From: Typha latifolia | Taxonomy: Eukaryota; Streptophyta; Magnoliopsida; Poales; Typhaceae | NCBI GenBank assembly: GCA_019914945.1 | Contig: CM034100.1 | Span: forward strand, 9,993,096 to 10,057,095 | Direction of reading: 5' to 3' | DNA length: 64,000 nt | In this document: one piece after another, positions 32,091 to 42,322 of the stretch | How positions within the stretch are numbered: the first letter of the stretch is position 1 | How the letters are laid out: each line of letters starts with the position of its first letter | Position numbers and translations under genes: made by a program | The notes under the pieces: model-generated | The model's input: only the letters and a program-made list of their open reading frames with translations | The model's database searches: none | What the model was told of the DNA's origin: nothing

Positions 32091-34428
32091 AGTAGTGGTT
32101 GTATAAGTAGTGGTTGTATAAGTCCATGGAGATATCCTCCCAAATACGCTCTGGTATAAGTAGTGGTTGTAGCAGCCCGCTAGGCTTGAGTGCCTCCGAT
32201 TTGACTCGTTGGCAGATTTGACATTCACGCACATACTTCTTCACGTCCGTCTTCATCGCTGTCCATGTACAGTTTTGGGCCAGCCGCTTGTAGGTACGTA
32301 ATACCCCTTCATTCCCTGCTATAGGAGAATCATGGAAGTGTGCCATCAATAGTCTCCGTAGCTCTTCGTTCCGGGGTACCTTGATTCGCCCGCACTCTAG
32401 TACTAACCCATCGCGCTCCTCGTGCTCGGGGTGGCTTGAGGGGTTCTCTCTCAACTCCTCCATGAGTTGGACCAGCTCACTATCCTCTGCACTAGCTCTC
32501 CGCAGATCTGAGAAGAAAGGAAAGGCGGGCGCCGAGAAAGAAGCGAGCTCCCTTGCGACCCCTTCATTTGGAAGTTCAAGTAGCGGTTGGCTTCCATCTA
32601 GCAGCACTCTCTTGTCTTTTCTCCAAAACGTCAATGTGAGGCTTGTAAAATCAAATGTCACAGGCCCCAAGCTTCGAAGCCATTGGGTCCCCAAAACAAT
32701 ATCGGCACCTTGCAAGGCCAACGGATAAAGATCCAATGTGAAAGTTTGGCCTTGCACCTTCAATTCTGCACCTCCACAAATAAAATCTGCTCGCAATGTG
32801 GTGCCATCTCCGATTGTCACATCGAACCCTTCCATGGGTTCCGACTCGAGCCCAATCTTCCTAAGGAGCCTCTTGTCAATGAAGTTGTGGGTGGACCCGG
32901 TGTCAATCAAGATTCTCACTGTGGTTTTCTTGACTACCCCGTTTACCCGCAAGGTTTTTGGCGCAGCTGTCCCCGAATAGGCGTGGAGGGAGATTTCGGC
33001 TATCATGTCCTCCACGGGTTGCTCCTCAGTTTCTTCTCCTTGATGTCCAGCCACATCTGCACCTTCAGCTACAAACTCGTCCTCCGCTTCCTCCAATCCA
33101 TCGATTAGCATCACCGATCCCATCGGTTTAGCGCAGCGATGCCCGGGTACAAACTTCTCATCACAACGGAAGCATAGGCCCTTGGCTCTTCTTTCTTCTA
33201 CTTGGGCTGGTGTGAGTGCTCGTCCTGGACCTCTAGGTGCATACTTCACATCTTGGGATGGCTTCAAGGGTGCTCGAGGAGGTACCACTGTGGCAGCAAC
33301 CCTTGGTACTCCGATAGTATTTCCCGCCGCTATGTTTGGTTGAGCTTGATTGCGGCTTCGTTGGCTCATCCAGCTCTGTTTCAAGTGTATCTTCATGGCC
33401 CTATGTTTGTCTTCCATAAGCACCGTATCTTCGAAGGCCTCCTTTAAGGTTTTAGGCCTTAAAGCCCACACATCGGCTTGTATGTCACCCCGCAGCCCGG
33501 AGATGAAGGTGCTGCGAAGTTGCTGATCCGTCCATGGTGGATGACATCGCCTACTAATCTTCTCAAATTCTTCTTGGTATGACCCAACCGTGGTCTTTTG
33601 CACCGTCTTTGAGAGGAGAGCATCAAAGTCTTCATATCCCGATGCTCCAAATCGCCGTGTGATATCGGCGCAAAATTCAGCCCAAGTTTCGATAGCCTCA
33701 ATGGCATTGGCTGCTCGAAACCAATGAAGCACCGCATCCTCAAGGTGGAAGCTCGCAAGCGTCACCTTGTACTCTTCTGCCGTTCCTTGGTATGCAAAGA
33801 ATTGCTCCGCCCTATACAACCAATCGATCGGGTCGCCACCTTTGAACTTCGGGAATTCGAGACGCACGACTTGTCCACGGATGCCATTGTCTCGTTCCGG
33901 ATCATGTCCTTGTCTAACCGGGGGAGGCTGCACCATGAAGGGTTGATGATCCCTCCTTCGGTTTTGATTAACTTGTTGTGGTTCCGGATCGTATTGACCC
34001 GCCCACGGATCTTGATCTCCAAGGCGGTCTCTAGAGTGGTTCACTCGTCGGATGGGTTCACCTACAACTGGACCTGGTGTAACCATCCTTGCTTGCCTCT
34101 GCCGATAGGGTGGTGGTAGCAGCGGCTCTTCTGGTTGCAAAGGCTGAACCAGTGGCGGTGGGTTCAAGGGGGTGGACTCGCGTCGTGGGGTCGATGGTGC
34201 TTTCCCGTTCGCCCGTAGTTCCCGCATCATCTCCATCATCATCTGATTATTGATAGCCAATTGCTCTGAAATAGACCCCAACATGGCTTGAACGCTAGGT
34301 TCTTCCGTATTCTGATTAGATCGGGCGGTTCCACGGGTGGAAGTCCTCGCAATCGTTTCTCCCTCCTCTATTGGGAGAATCTCTTCTTCATCATCTCGCC
34401 GTGCAGCCATGGATCTGGTTGTCGTCAT
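32062..34428 (-). CDS. A2 gag-protease-integrase N-terminus fusion (RT/RNase H deleted)
   Basis: Uninterrupted 788-residue frame from MTTTRSMAARRDDEEEI. In order: a coiled-coil-like stretch about residue 45-75, a Pro-rich linker, the gag core from about 190 (RLEFPKFKGGDPIDWLYRAE), a knuckle CFRCDEKFVPGHRC at about 410, and retropepsin ILIDTGSTHNFID at about 510 with intact DTG. The frame then passes directly into the RNase H/integrase linker (LASFSAPAFPFFSDLRRASA) and the integrase zinc finger (YVRECQICQRVKSEAL). RT and RNase H, normally about 500-600 residues, are absent without loss of frame. The last residues (LYNHYLYNHYSPVF) are filler. Confidence 0.88.
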   Translation of the reverse strand: MTTTRSMAARRDDEEEILPIEEGETIARTSTRGTARSNQNTEEPSVQAMLGSISEQLAINNQMMMEMMRELRANGKAPSTPRRESTPLNPPPLVQPLQPEEPLLPPPYRQRQARMVTPGPVVGEPIRRVNHSRDRLGDQDPWAGQYDPEPQQVNQNRRRDHQPFMVQPPPVRQGHDPERDNGIRGQVVRLEFPKFKGGDPIDWLYRAEQFFAYQGTAEEYKVTLASFHLEDAVLHWFRAANAIEAIETWAEFCADITRRFGASGYEDFDALLSKTVQKTTVGSYQEEFEKISRRCHPPWTDQQLRSTFISGLRGDIQADVWALRPKTLKEAFEDTVLMEDKHRAMKIHLKQSWMSQRSRNQAQPNIAAGNTIGVPRVAATVVPPRAPLKPSQDVKYAPRGPGRALTPAQVEERRAKGLCFRCDEKFVPGHRCAKPMGSVMLIDGLEEAEDEFVAEGADVAGHQGEETEEQPVEDMIAEISLHAYSGTAAPKTLRVNGVVKKTTVRILIDTGSTHNFIDKRLLRKIGLESEPMEGFDVTIGDGTTLRADFICGGAELKVQGQTFTLDLYPLALQGADIVLGTQWLRSLGPVTFDFTSLTLTFWRKDKRVLLDGSQPLLELPNEGVARELASFSAPAFPFFSDLRRASAEDSELVQLMEELRENPSSHPEHEERDGLVLECGRIKVPRNEELRRLLMAHFHDSPIAGNEGVLRTYKRLAQNCTWTAMKTDVKKYVRECQICQRVKSEALKPSGLLQPLLIPERIWEDISMDLYNHYLYNHYSPVFSKKGC

Positions 34429-34469
34429 TGGAAGCGCTTGTCCGAGGAAAGGTGGCTCTGATACCAGCT
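34429..34469 (-). other. A2 leader and primer binding site
   Basis: On the minus strand, AGCTGGTATCAGAGCC follows the LTR end: a tRNA-iMet PBS (about 34454-34469). The gag ATG lies about 40 bases further on. Confidence 0.88.
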
Positions 34470-35437
34470 TGATACGATCACGCCCTGGCTATGGAGCTCT
34501 GATACCAACTTGATACAATCTTCTCTTTGGGGCTAAGGCTCTGATACCAGCTTGATACGATCTGGCACGGAACTTTGAAATTAGATCACAAAATATGCTG
34601 TCATTGGATCGACATGAGATTTTGATATGTTGTAGCCTCGTAAAAGAGCTTTCCAACAAATTTAGTTACAGGCGAATCGGAGTTGGGGATCTCGAGATAT
34701 CGTTCGTTTAGTGGCCGAACATCAGGATGCTCTATTTTGGATTCGTGGATGGAGGCACGAGATCCTAGGTAATGGTGGATGGTGGTGGACCGGCGTTAAT
34801 GTGGTGGCACCGGTGAAAGGTGATGGTGGAACGGTTGTGGTTGATGGAAGGATTAGGGCAAGTGTTGGATAGATTGGACGAAGGGGGAGAAGAGGGCCAC
34901 CCCTAAGGGACTAGGGTGATTAGCCGGACGAGGGAGGTTAGAAGCGGCGTCGCCGGGGATTGAGAGAACGGGAGCGAAGAAGATGAAGGAGGCAAGGCAA
35001 AACTCAATCTCAATAATCAATAATAATTTTTGGTTGCCCTACACATCCTTTTATAGGCTAACCAACAACTCACATTAACCCTAAAACACAATTTTCGCCG
35101 ACCGCGTTCGAACTCGCCCGACCGCGTTCGAACGCACCGAATTAGCTCTTCTAGATTTGCGAACGCGATGCAGGCATTCGAACGCGTGATCAAACGCGCC
35201 TGTCAGTATTTGCGAACGCGATGCAGGCGTTCAGAGTGCGTTCGAACGCATAGTACATTCTCTTCACCACGTTCACAACCCCGTTCACAAACCGCGTTCG
35301 AACTCACTCCACCCGCGTTCGAACGCGACTTACAAAAAACTTATTTTAATGGAAATTAAACACTAAAACATGAAATAAAAACACTCCTAAAGTGAATCCA
35401 TGCTCGAGATGACGTCGGTGAAGTCCGAATCGTATCA
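34470..35437 (-). repeat. A2 5' LTR
   Basis: Pseudo-PBS units at 34496-34510 and 34538-34552, TATA at 35049-35056, palindrome array at 35103-35332. It holds a 20-bp block near 35109-35128 that the other LTR lacks, equal to one palindrome repeat. Confidence 0.93.
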
Positions 35438-37140
35438 TACTAGTCTATCAGATGCATACTCATGCTAAAGATCATCTCGACATAGTGTCATAACAATATA
35501 ATCATCTCCAATCATCTCTATATATCACCAACATACTCATATCCTAGATCAGTATAATCAAATAAATGATAAAATATGCTCGATTGAAATCATCTCTGGA
35601 TAAGATCATATAATCATACTAGAGGCCAGAACATGCATATACATAATTATATAACAGATACTAATTTGAGAAAGGCGTTTAGGGGATAAGATTACTCACC
35701 GTCTGATCAGAATACATAAACCACGTATCTGCCACATCCATCAATAAAGTGTCAACTTATCGATAGAAAAGTCCATGGGGTCTCAAATAACGGGGTTCGG
35801 AGTTTGAAAATGTTTAAGTAGTATGAAGTTAGTCATTTATCCCATTTAGAATTCATTAGTGTAAAATATAATAATTTATTAGATTTTCTTATATAACTGG
35901 GTTTATATTATATATAGATATACTTATGACAACCTTATTCTAATTATATATTAGGCATATAATAATTATTCTCTTTTGATATGAAACTAAAAAGAATCAG
36001 ATATACAATAATATAATTAAAATACATGTATATAAAATAAATAAGTATAATTCAATTATTTGGCAATTACTACTTTTACTTAACTAGTTGCTAATCATAC
36101 ATATAATATCATTATCCATTAATAGAAAAATAATTATCCGAGCTCAGCATTTTATTGTATAGAAAATAATATATAATAATAATCTTATATAATTTAATTA
36201 TTTTTAATAAAACTAAATATATAAAATATAAGATTGTTATCAATATGATTACATGTATTAATCTGATAGACAATGGCTAAACTATAAATAAATTCATATG
36301 CAAGTATTTATAATTATAATTAATAAGTTATTATTCTAAAACTACATAGCTAATACTTATATTAGTAAATGTAAATTATCAAAATAATGTACCATCTAAA
36401 TAAACTAATTTTCCTAAATTTTTAGAAAATAAATCATATAACTAATGTAAAAAATTAAAAAGGAGCAACCCCTTGCTACGGTGCTGGGTTCGGTCCAACA
36501 CTGTCTGCTATAGTGCTGGGCTGAGCTCATCACTGTTGCAAAAGGGGGAAGAGCCGAGGAAGAATAAGAAGAAGAAAGAAAGAAAAGAAGAAGAAGAAGA
36601 CAAGACAAGAGAAGGAGGAGAAGGGACGAGGGTGCGAACCTGGGACGGCGGGGAGTCGACCGCTGTTGGCCAGCCAGCGGTCGGCCTCTCACCAGCGGCT
36701 CAGCTCTGACAACCCCGAGCCCACAGGCAAGAAAAAGAGGGGGGGAGAGATAGAGAATAGGAAGAGAGGAGAGAAGAGAGAGGAAGCTCACCGGTGCTTG
36801 GTGGAGGTGGCGGCGGCGGCGGTGGGTTCCAGCGGCGGCACATCCATGAGAGAGAGAGAAAGCAAGGGAGAGAAAGAATGAAAGAGAGAGGGAGAGATTT
36901 AGAGAGAAAGAAGGCAGTAGGGGGTGTTGGCGGTGGCTGTGGTGGCGGCGGGGCCCACCGCGCCAAGTTAATCGGGTTGGTGACTCGGGGCACACATAGT
37001 GTCCGCAACCTGCATGGCACGAGCTCGTGCCATGCAACTCAATTTTTTTTCTTTTTGTCTCATTTTTTTAGTTTAATTTATATATTGTTATTATTATTAT
37101 TATTATTTATTATTATATTTTTAAATCTGGGTTATTATAT
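35438..37140 (-). repeat. T LTR, segment 3 of 3
   Basis: Final part of the T LTR, about 3.2 kb in total when the nested elements are removed. Contains AT-rich DNA (35.8-36.4 kb), a GTGCTGGGC hairpin pair (36480-36535), purine-rich (GA/GAA)n tracts (36560-36910) and a perfect 26-bp palindrome around GGCACGAGCTCGTGCC (37011-37036). It ends GGGTTATTATA, followed by the complement of a polypurine tract. Confidence 0.85.
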
Positions 37141-37739
37141 TTTCCTTCCCCCCTTATAAAAATTTCGACCTCAAAAGTTAGATCATACTAAAATTACAAA
37201 ATCAACATTGGTAGTCTCATGACCTCCACAAATCAACAATTGTCTAATGTGACTCTTTTAGATCCATAAATCGTAGATCATTTACTATTTTCTAATCCCT
37301 GACTCCTAACCTTACACGATCAAAGATAATCCCAATATAAGAATTAATTATCTAAATCTAAGCCAATCAGGTAATTGTACTTTCCTTCTACGGATATCAA
37401 TTCTAGAAAAACATTTATAATAATACTCGTCCTTAACAAAGAATATTAATACTAAAAAAAATCGCGTACACTAATACTAAAGTATGGAAAGTGTTCACAT
37501 CAATTAATTGCATCATGTTCTAATCCAAGGTACCTAAACCTGTCCAAATTTATCACTTCTCTTGCTAAACTACAACCAATAACAATGAAATGACATAATT
37601 ACCTATAATAATATAATACAACTTCTTTAAATAAATTATCTCCAAGATCTACAGAATGTATATTCTGATTCTAGGCATGCTTAAACGATCATTCCTCAAC
37701 ACTATCACTAATACTGAGTAGAATGGTAATTACATATTA
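37141..37739 (-). other. T element internal region, 3' non-coding end
   Basis: Begins TTTTCCTTCCCCCCTTATAA then TTTCGACCTC, the complement of the Tekay polypurine tract. This makes the LTR to its left a 3' LTR of a minus-strand element. No coding signal, so the element may be a non-autonomous, large-LTR derivative. Confidence 0.7.
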
Positions 37740-39353
37740 GGGATAATTCCCTTTTCACCCCTGAAACTATCACTCATTTCAACGTTGATCCTTTGAACTT
37801 TTCTTGGTAGACACTGACCCCCTAAACTATCAGAGATACCTCACTTGACCACTTCCATTAGGGTTCCGATACCCATTTCCATCCAAACGATGCCATGTGA
37901 TAATCACGTGACAAATATATGAAAATTTTACCCTCGTACATGTGCAAGTCACATGCTAAGTCATGAGAAACTTTTAGGTGGATGAAAATACCCCTCATTC
38001 TCTCACTCCATTACTACGGCCGCAACCTAGTTGATACGATTCGGACTTCACCGATGTCGTCTCAAGCATGGGTACACTTTAGGGCTATCTTTGTTTCTTG
38101 TTTTAGTGTTTAATTCTTAAAAAAATAACTTTTCTGTATGTCGCGTTCGAACGCGGGTGGAGTGTGTTCGCACATCCAAAGAGTGTGAAATGTGCATTCG
38201 AACGCCGCATTCGAACGAGCTGCGAACGCCTGCATCGCGTTCGCAAATCCAGAGAAGTGAGAAATGTGTGCGTTCAAATGCGATCGAGCGCATTTGAACG
38301 CGATCGGGTGCATTCGAATATGGTCGGCGAAAATGTACTATTTAGGGTTATTTTTGAATTGTTGGTTTCTAAAGGTGTGGATGACAACCATGGAGTCATA
38401 TTGGATGAATTGAGTTTTTGCCTTGCCTCCTTCGTCTTCTTCGCTCCCATTCTCTCAATCCCCAGCAACGCTGCTTCTAGCCTCCCCTGGCCAATCACCC
38501 TAGTCCCTTAGGGGGCGGCCCACTCCTCTCCCTTCTTCCAATCTATCCAACACTTGCTCTAACCCTTCGATCGCCCATAACCCTTCCACCACCACTTATT
38601 CACCGGTGCCACCCCATTAACGTCGGTCCACCACCATCCACCATCATCTAGGATCTCGTGCCTCCATCCACGGATCCTAAGACAGATCCCTTGACATTTG
38701 TCCACTAATCAGATAATATCTTGAGATCCCTACATTCGATTCGCCTAAAACTTGATTTGTTTGAAAGCTCTTTTCCGTGGCTACGATAAATCTCACATCC
38801 ATCTGACGGCGGCATATTTCGAGATATATTTTCATTGTTTCATATTAGATCCTGTCCAGATCTGAAAATCAGAATAGATCAAGCCTTGGCCCAAAATGGG
38901 AGATTGTATCACTAGCCCACCGCAGCTTCCACTGCCATAACGACCGCATCCGTGGCATTGACCATCATCACCTCCTCCACAGCCTACCATCGTCTTCCTC
39001 TTCGGTATGCTCGAGCTCGAATACATCGCAACATATGCATTCCCATTGGAGTTGGATTTTGGATCGGCGCAGCTTCAACCACTATGTCGCCGCCTTCGGC
39101 AACTACAGCCGATCAAGGTGAGACAAATCTGCCCTCTTCTCTGAGCCCTTTCTCCGAGCCCCGCCTCGGCGTTGTCGTCACCCTCTTCTCCAAGCCCAGC
39201 GTCTCCGTTGCCATCATCTCCGAGCCCTTTCTCTCTCTCTAAATTCCTCACCGTCATCGTCGCCTTCTTCTTAGAGCTCTCTCTCTCTCCAAAAAAAAGA
39301 ATAGGGATATGGAAATGTGTGATAGTTTAGGGGGTGAAAACATAATTATCCCC
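37740..39353. mobile_element. DNA transposon with TIRs, MULE- or hAT-like, non-autonomous
   Basis: Terminal inverted repeats of about 35 bp: GGGATAATTCCCTTTTCACC and on to AACTATCAC at the left, and the reverse complement form (GTGATAGTTTAGGGGGTGAA ... AATTATCCCC) at the right. It is flanked by a perfect 8-bp duplication ACATATTA (37732-37739, 39354-39361). Without the nested solo LTR it is about 730 bp. No transposase. The interior after 38912 is GC-rich and could be captured gene sequence, which I cannot prove. Eight bp fits hAT, while the long TIR fits MULE. Confidence 0.85.
38032..38911 (+). repeat. Solo LTR, family A, inside the TIR element
   Basis: TGATACGATTCGG to AGATTGTATCA, 880 bp. 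Flanks CTAGT and CTAGC are a near-perfect target duplication. Decayed palindrome array at 38140-38325. The TATA region is deleted. It has no internal PBS copy, unlike the other family A LTRs. Confidence 0.9.
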
Positions 39354-39361
39354 ACATATTA

Positions 39362-40202
39362 TGATAGGCTACGGAATGATTCCTTCAAGATCTAGATTTC
39401 TTGTACGAAACACTCTACGCAATCGAGAGAAAATTTTCACCAAATATTCCCTATAGTCAAAAAATTACGAAACTTAGTGCAATTGATCTGTAACTCCCTA
39501 GTATACGATTTTTGTATTTAGTCCCTTCAGATATTCGAATTGAAATTGGGATGAAAAAATGATATAGTGTGGATGAGGGTGGTGGTGACGGGTGGAGTGG
39601 ATGTTAGGGTTATGGATAATAATGGAGATGAGGGTGGATGGTTAATGTTGCTTAAGTGATAAAGATAAAGGGGAAGAAGTGGTCGAGATCCCAAGGAAGA
39701 GGGAGGACTCGACAGACGAGGGAGATTAGAAGTTAGGAGAGAAATTACTAATGGTAGAGGTGGTAGGTTAGTGAAGAGGGAGGAGGGAGATTAGGGTAGA
39801 TAGAAGATAGAGACGCAAAAAACCAATAGTCCAATAGCATAATGATTTTGGCTGCCATCCATACTTTTATAGAGGCTAGCCAAAAAGCCAAAATAACAAT
39901 TATTAACCCTAATTCTAGAAGATTCCCGTTGATCACGTTCAAACGCAATCGTGCGCGTTCGAATGCACAAAAGGCATTGTATGTCGATGTGAATGTGATG
40001 TAGGTGTTTGAACGCTGCGTTCGAATGCGCCCACCGCATTCTAACGCGCATTCCACGTTCTCTGTATTTGAGAACTTGATGTAAGCGTTCACAAATGCAT
40101 TCGAACGCACCCCAACCGTGTTCGAATGCGACCTACAAAAAATTTATTTTAATAAAAATAAATAACTAATGCAATAAGAAAAGATCCTAACTAATTGTAT
40201 CA
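39362..40202 (-). repeat. Family B LTR (3' LTR of B3)
   Basis: TGATAGGCTACGG to TTGTATCA, beginning exactly after the TIR element's target duplication. Palindrome array at 39935-40130, minus-strand TATA at 39865-39871. The complement of a polypurine tract follows. Confidence 0.87.
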
Positions 40203-40606
40203 GCCCACCATGCTTCCCCTCAAGGTAAAAAGCCAGGGAAATGCTCCAAAATATCCATCTCCAACTCCCATGTCGCCTCATCGGATGGCTTGCCAAGCCA
40301 CTCGACTAGAATCTCCATCTCTAATCTGGTACCATGACATTGTCAACGCATAGCAAGTACACGAATTGGCTCTACGATCTCTGTCTCCTCCAATGGCTCC
40401 GGTAGAAATGGTCCAACGACCTCATAATCTCCAATGCGCTCCAACCGCAAGGAAAAATGGAAGACAGAATATACTCTCGACCCTCCGGCAGCTCCAAATG
40501 ATATGTAACCGGACCAATACACAATAACACCCGAAACAGATCGAAGTAGCGATGTGCTAACTTCTGGTTTTGCATCGGATGCAACATCACCTGTCAATAC
40601 GGTTGC
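40203..40606 (-). pseudogene. B3 integrase tail
   Basis: Chromodomain-like end and the segment read as GDYEVVGPFLPEPLEETEIV, with shifts. Interrupted by the solo LTR at 40607 and resumed at 41503. Confidence 0.78.
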
Positions 40607-41502
40607 TGATAGGGCTCTGATACCAATTGTTAGGCTCTGATACCAATTGATAGGGCTCTGATACCAATTTGTTAAAGCTTGGATACCAAATTGATGGGAT
40701 CTAGAATGAAAAGATCGGCTACGGAACAATTCCTTAAGATCTGAATTTATTGCAGGAAGCAGTCCACGCAACCGTGGGAAACTATTCGTTAGATATTCTC
40801 TGGTAGTTATAAAATTACGAAACCAATTGTATTGGATCAGTATCTTCCTAATATACCACTTTTTTTATTTATTCCCTTCTCAGATTCGAACTGTAACAGG
40901 GATGGCAATACGGAATAACGTGGGTGATGGTGGAGGTGACGGGTGGAATGGATGTTAGGGTTATGGATGGGTATGGAGATGAGGGTGGATTGTGGAAGTG
41001 ATTAAGGGAAATAGATGAAGGGAACGAAGTGGTCGAGATCCCAAAGAAGAGGGGTGGCTCGACAGTCGAGGGAGATTAGAAGCGAGGAGAAGCCTTGCCA
41101 ACGGTAGAGGTGGAAGGATAGTGAAGAGGGAAGAGGGAGAAGTCTAGAAAGAAGATAGGAGGCAAAAAATCAATAATCCAATAGCAATGTAAAGTTAGGT
41201 GCCATCCACATATTTATAGAGGCTAGCAAATAAGTCCTAAAATAATATGAAACCCTAACAAACCAACTAAACTAGTATTCCTTATCTTCTCCGAATACCT
41301 TTTGGATTAAGTTTTCGTTTTGTCATAGATATATTCCGAATCTAGAGAAGTCATGAATATCAAAGTTGTAGATATAGAGGTTTTTGACCTTATCCAACTG
41401 GTTTGATATTATGTGGATGTGTCGAATATTCTACAAATATTTTTTCGAAACTGCGCAAAGTTGGATTTAGCTAATTAGATAAAATCCTAACTAAGTGTAT
41501 CA
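40607..41502 (-). repeat. Solo LTR, family B variant with four PBS-like units
   Basis: Ends TGATAGGG and AGTGTATCA. Flanks GTTGC and GTTAC are a target duplication with one change, and the integrase sequence resumes across it. At 40607-40692 the sense-strand 3' end is built of four units of 20-22 bp, each a PBS copy (TTGGTATCAGAGCC or a decayed form) plus a copy of the LTR terminus. The position of the palindrome array is taken by unrelated sequence (about 41230-41460). Confidence 0.85.
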
Positions 41503-42322
41503 GTTACACCCTCAGAAACACCCAACTGCTGATGTCGAACTCCTGCTCCCTATGGTTATGATCATAAACTTGCTTCATGCGGTTTTGAGCAAGTTTAAGA
41601 TGAGCACGTAACCTCCTCAATGTGGCGTCTCTATCCATCAAAGCTAAGTCCACCTCCATAAGATCCGCAGATGCCACTAGATTATAAGCGTGTAACGTTG
41701 GAGCTGTGTGTCCATACACCACCTCAAATTTAGTCATGTCAATGCTATTATGGTAGGCGGTGTTATAAGACCACTTCGCCTACGGTAAGAACTTCAATTA
41801 TCGTCTCAGCATCTCTCCAACAAAGCACCTCAAGTACTGCTCAATGCCTCGATTAACCACCTCGGTTTGGCCGTTCGTCTGTGGATGGTAGGCTGAACTG
41901 AAGTTCAATCGAGTCCCCTATAATCGAAAAAACTCTATCCAAAAGTCGCTCATAAATACACAATCACGATATAAGACAATTGTGCATGGCATGCCATATA
42001 ACCGAGCAACATCTCTCACAAAAATTTCAGCTACTAACTTGGCTGAAAAAGGATGTGACAATGTCAAAAAGTGTGCATACTTGCTCAACCTGCCAACGAC
42101 CACAAAAATAACTGAATAACCTTGTACTAGAGGAAGATCCTTTATAAAAGCCATAGAAATGTCTTCCCAAATATGATCAGGCATAGCTAAAGGCTGTAGT
42201 AATCCGGCTAATTTCAATATGGTTGCCTTAGCTTTGATAGACTTCGCAAGCACGGATAAAACTCCTCACATCTCACCTCAATCCTAGCCACATGCAACTC
42301 CATGATATCCTCCTATAAGTCC
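41503..42322 (-). pseudogene. B3 integrase core and zinc finger
   Basis: Reads EVVYGHTAPTLHAYNLV, then DHIWEDISMAFIKDLPLVQG and VVGRLSKYAHFLTLSHPF. The first catalytic aspartate, normally in SMDF, is changed to alanine (SMAF). Stops separate the parts. Confidence 0.82.

Larger units (their letters stand above)
30180..35437 (-). mobile_element. Ty3/gypsy retrotransposon A2, family A, 5,258 bp
   Basis: Complete insertion flanked by a perfect target duplication TACTA (30175-30179 and 35438-35442), inside the T LTR. LTRs are 948 and 968 bp with about two dozen differences by eye, roughly 2-3%. One long gag-PR-integrase frame lacks RT and RNase H, and the integrase is broken. Family A is chromovirus-like from its integrase tail. 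It probably moved with enzymes from a relative. Confidence 0.95.

Noticed and set aside
34453..34560. tRNA genes at GGTATCAGAGC sites
   Set aside because: These are the complement of only the tRNA-iMet 3' end (primer binding sites). No cloverleaf surrounds them.
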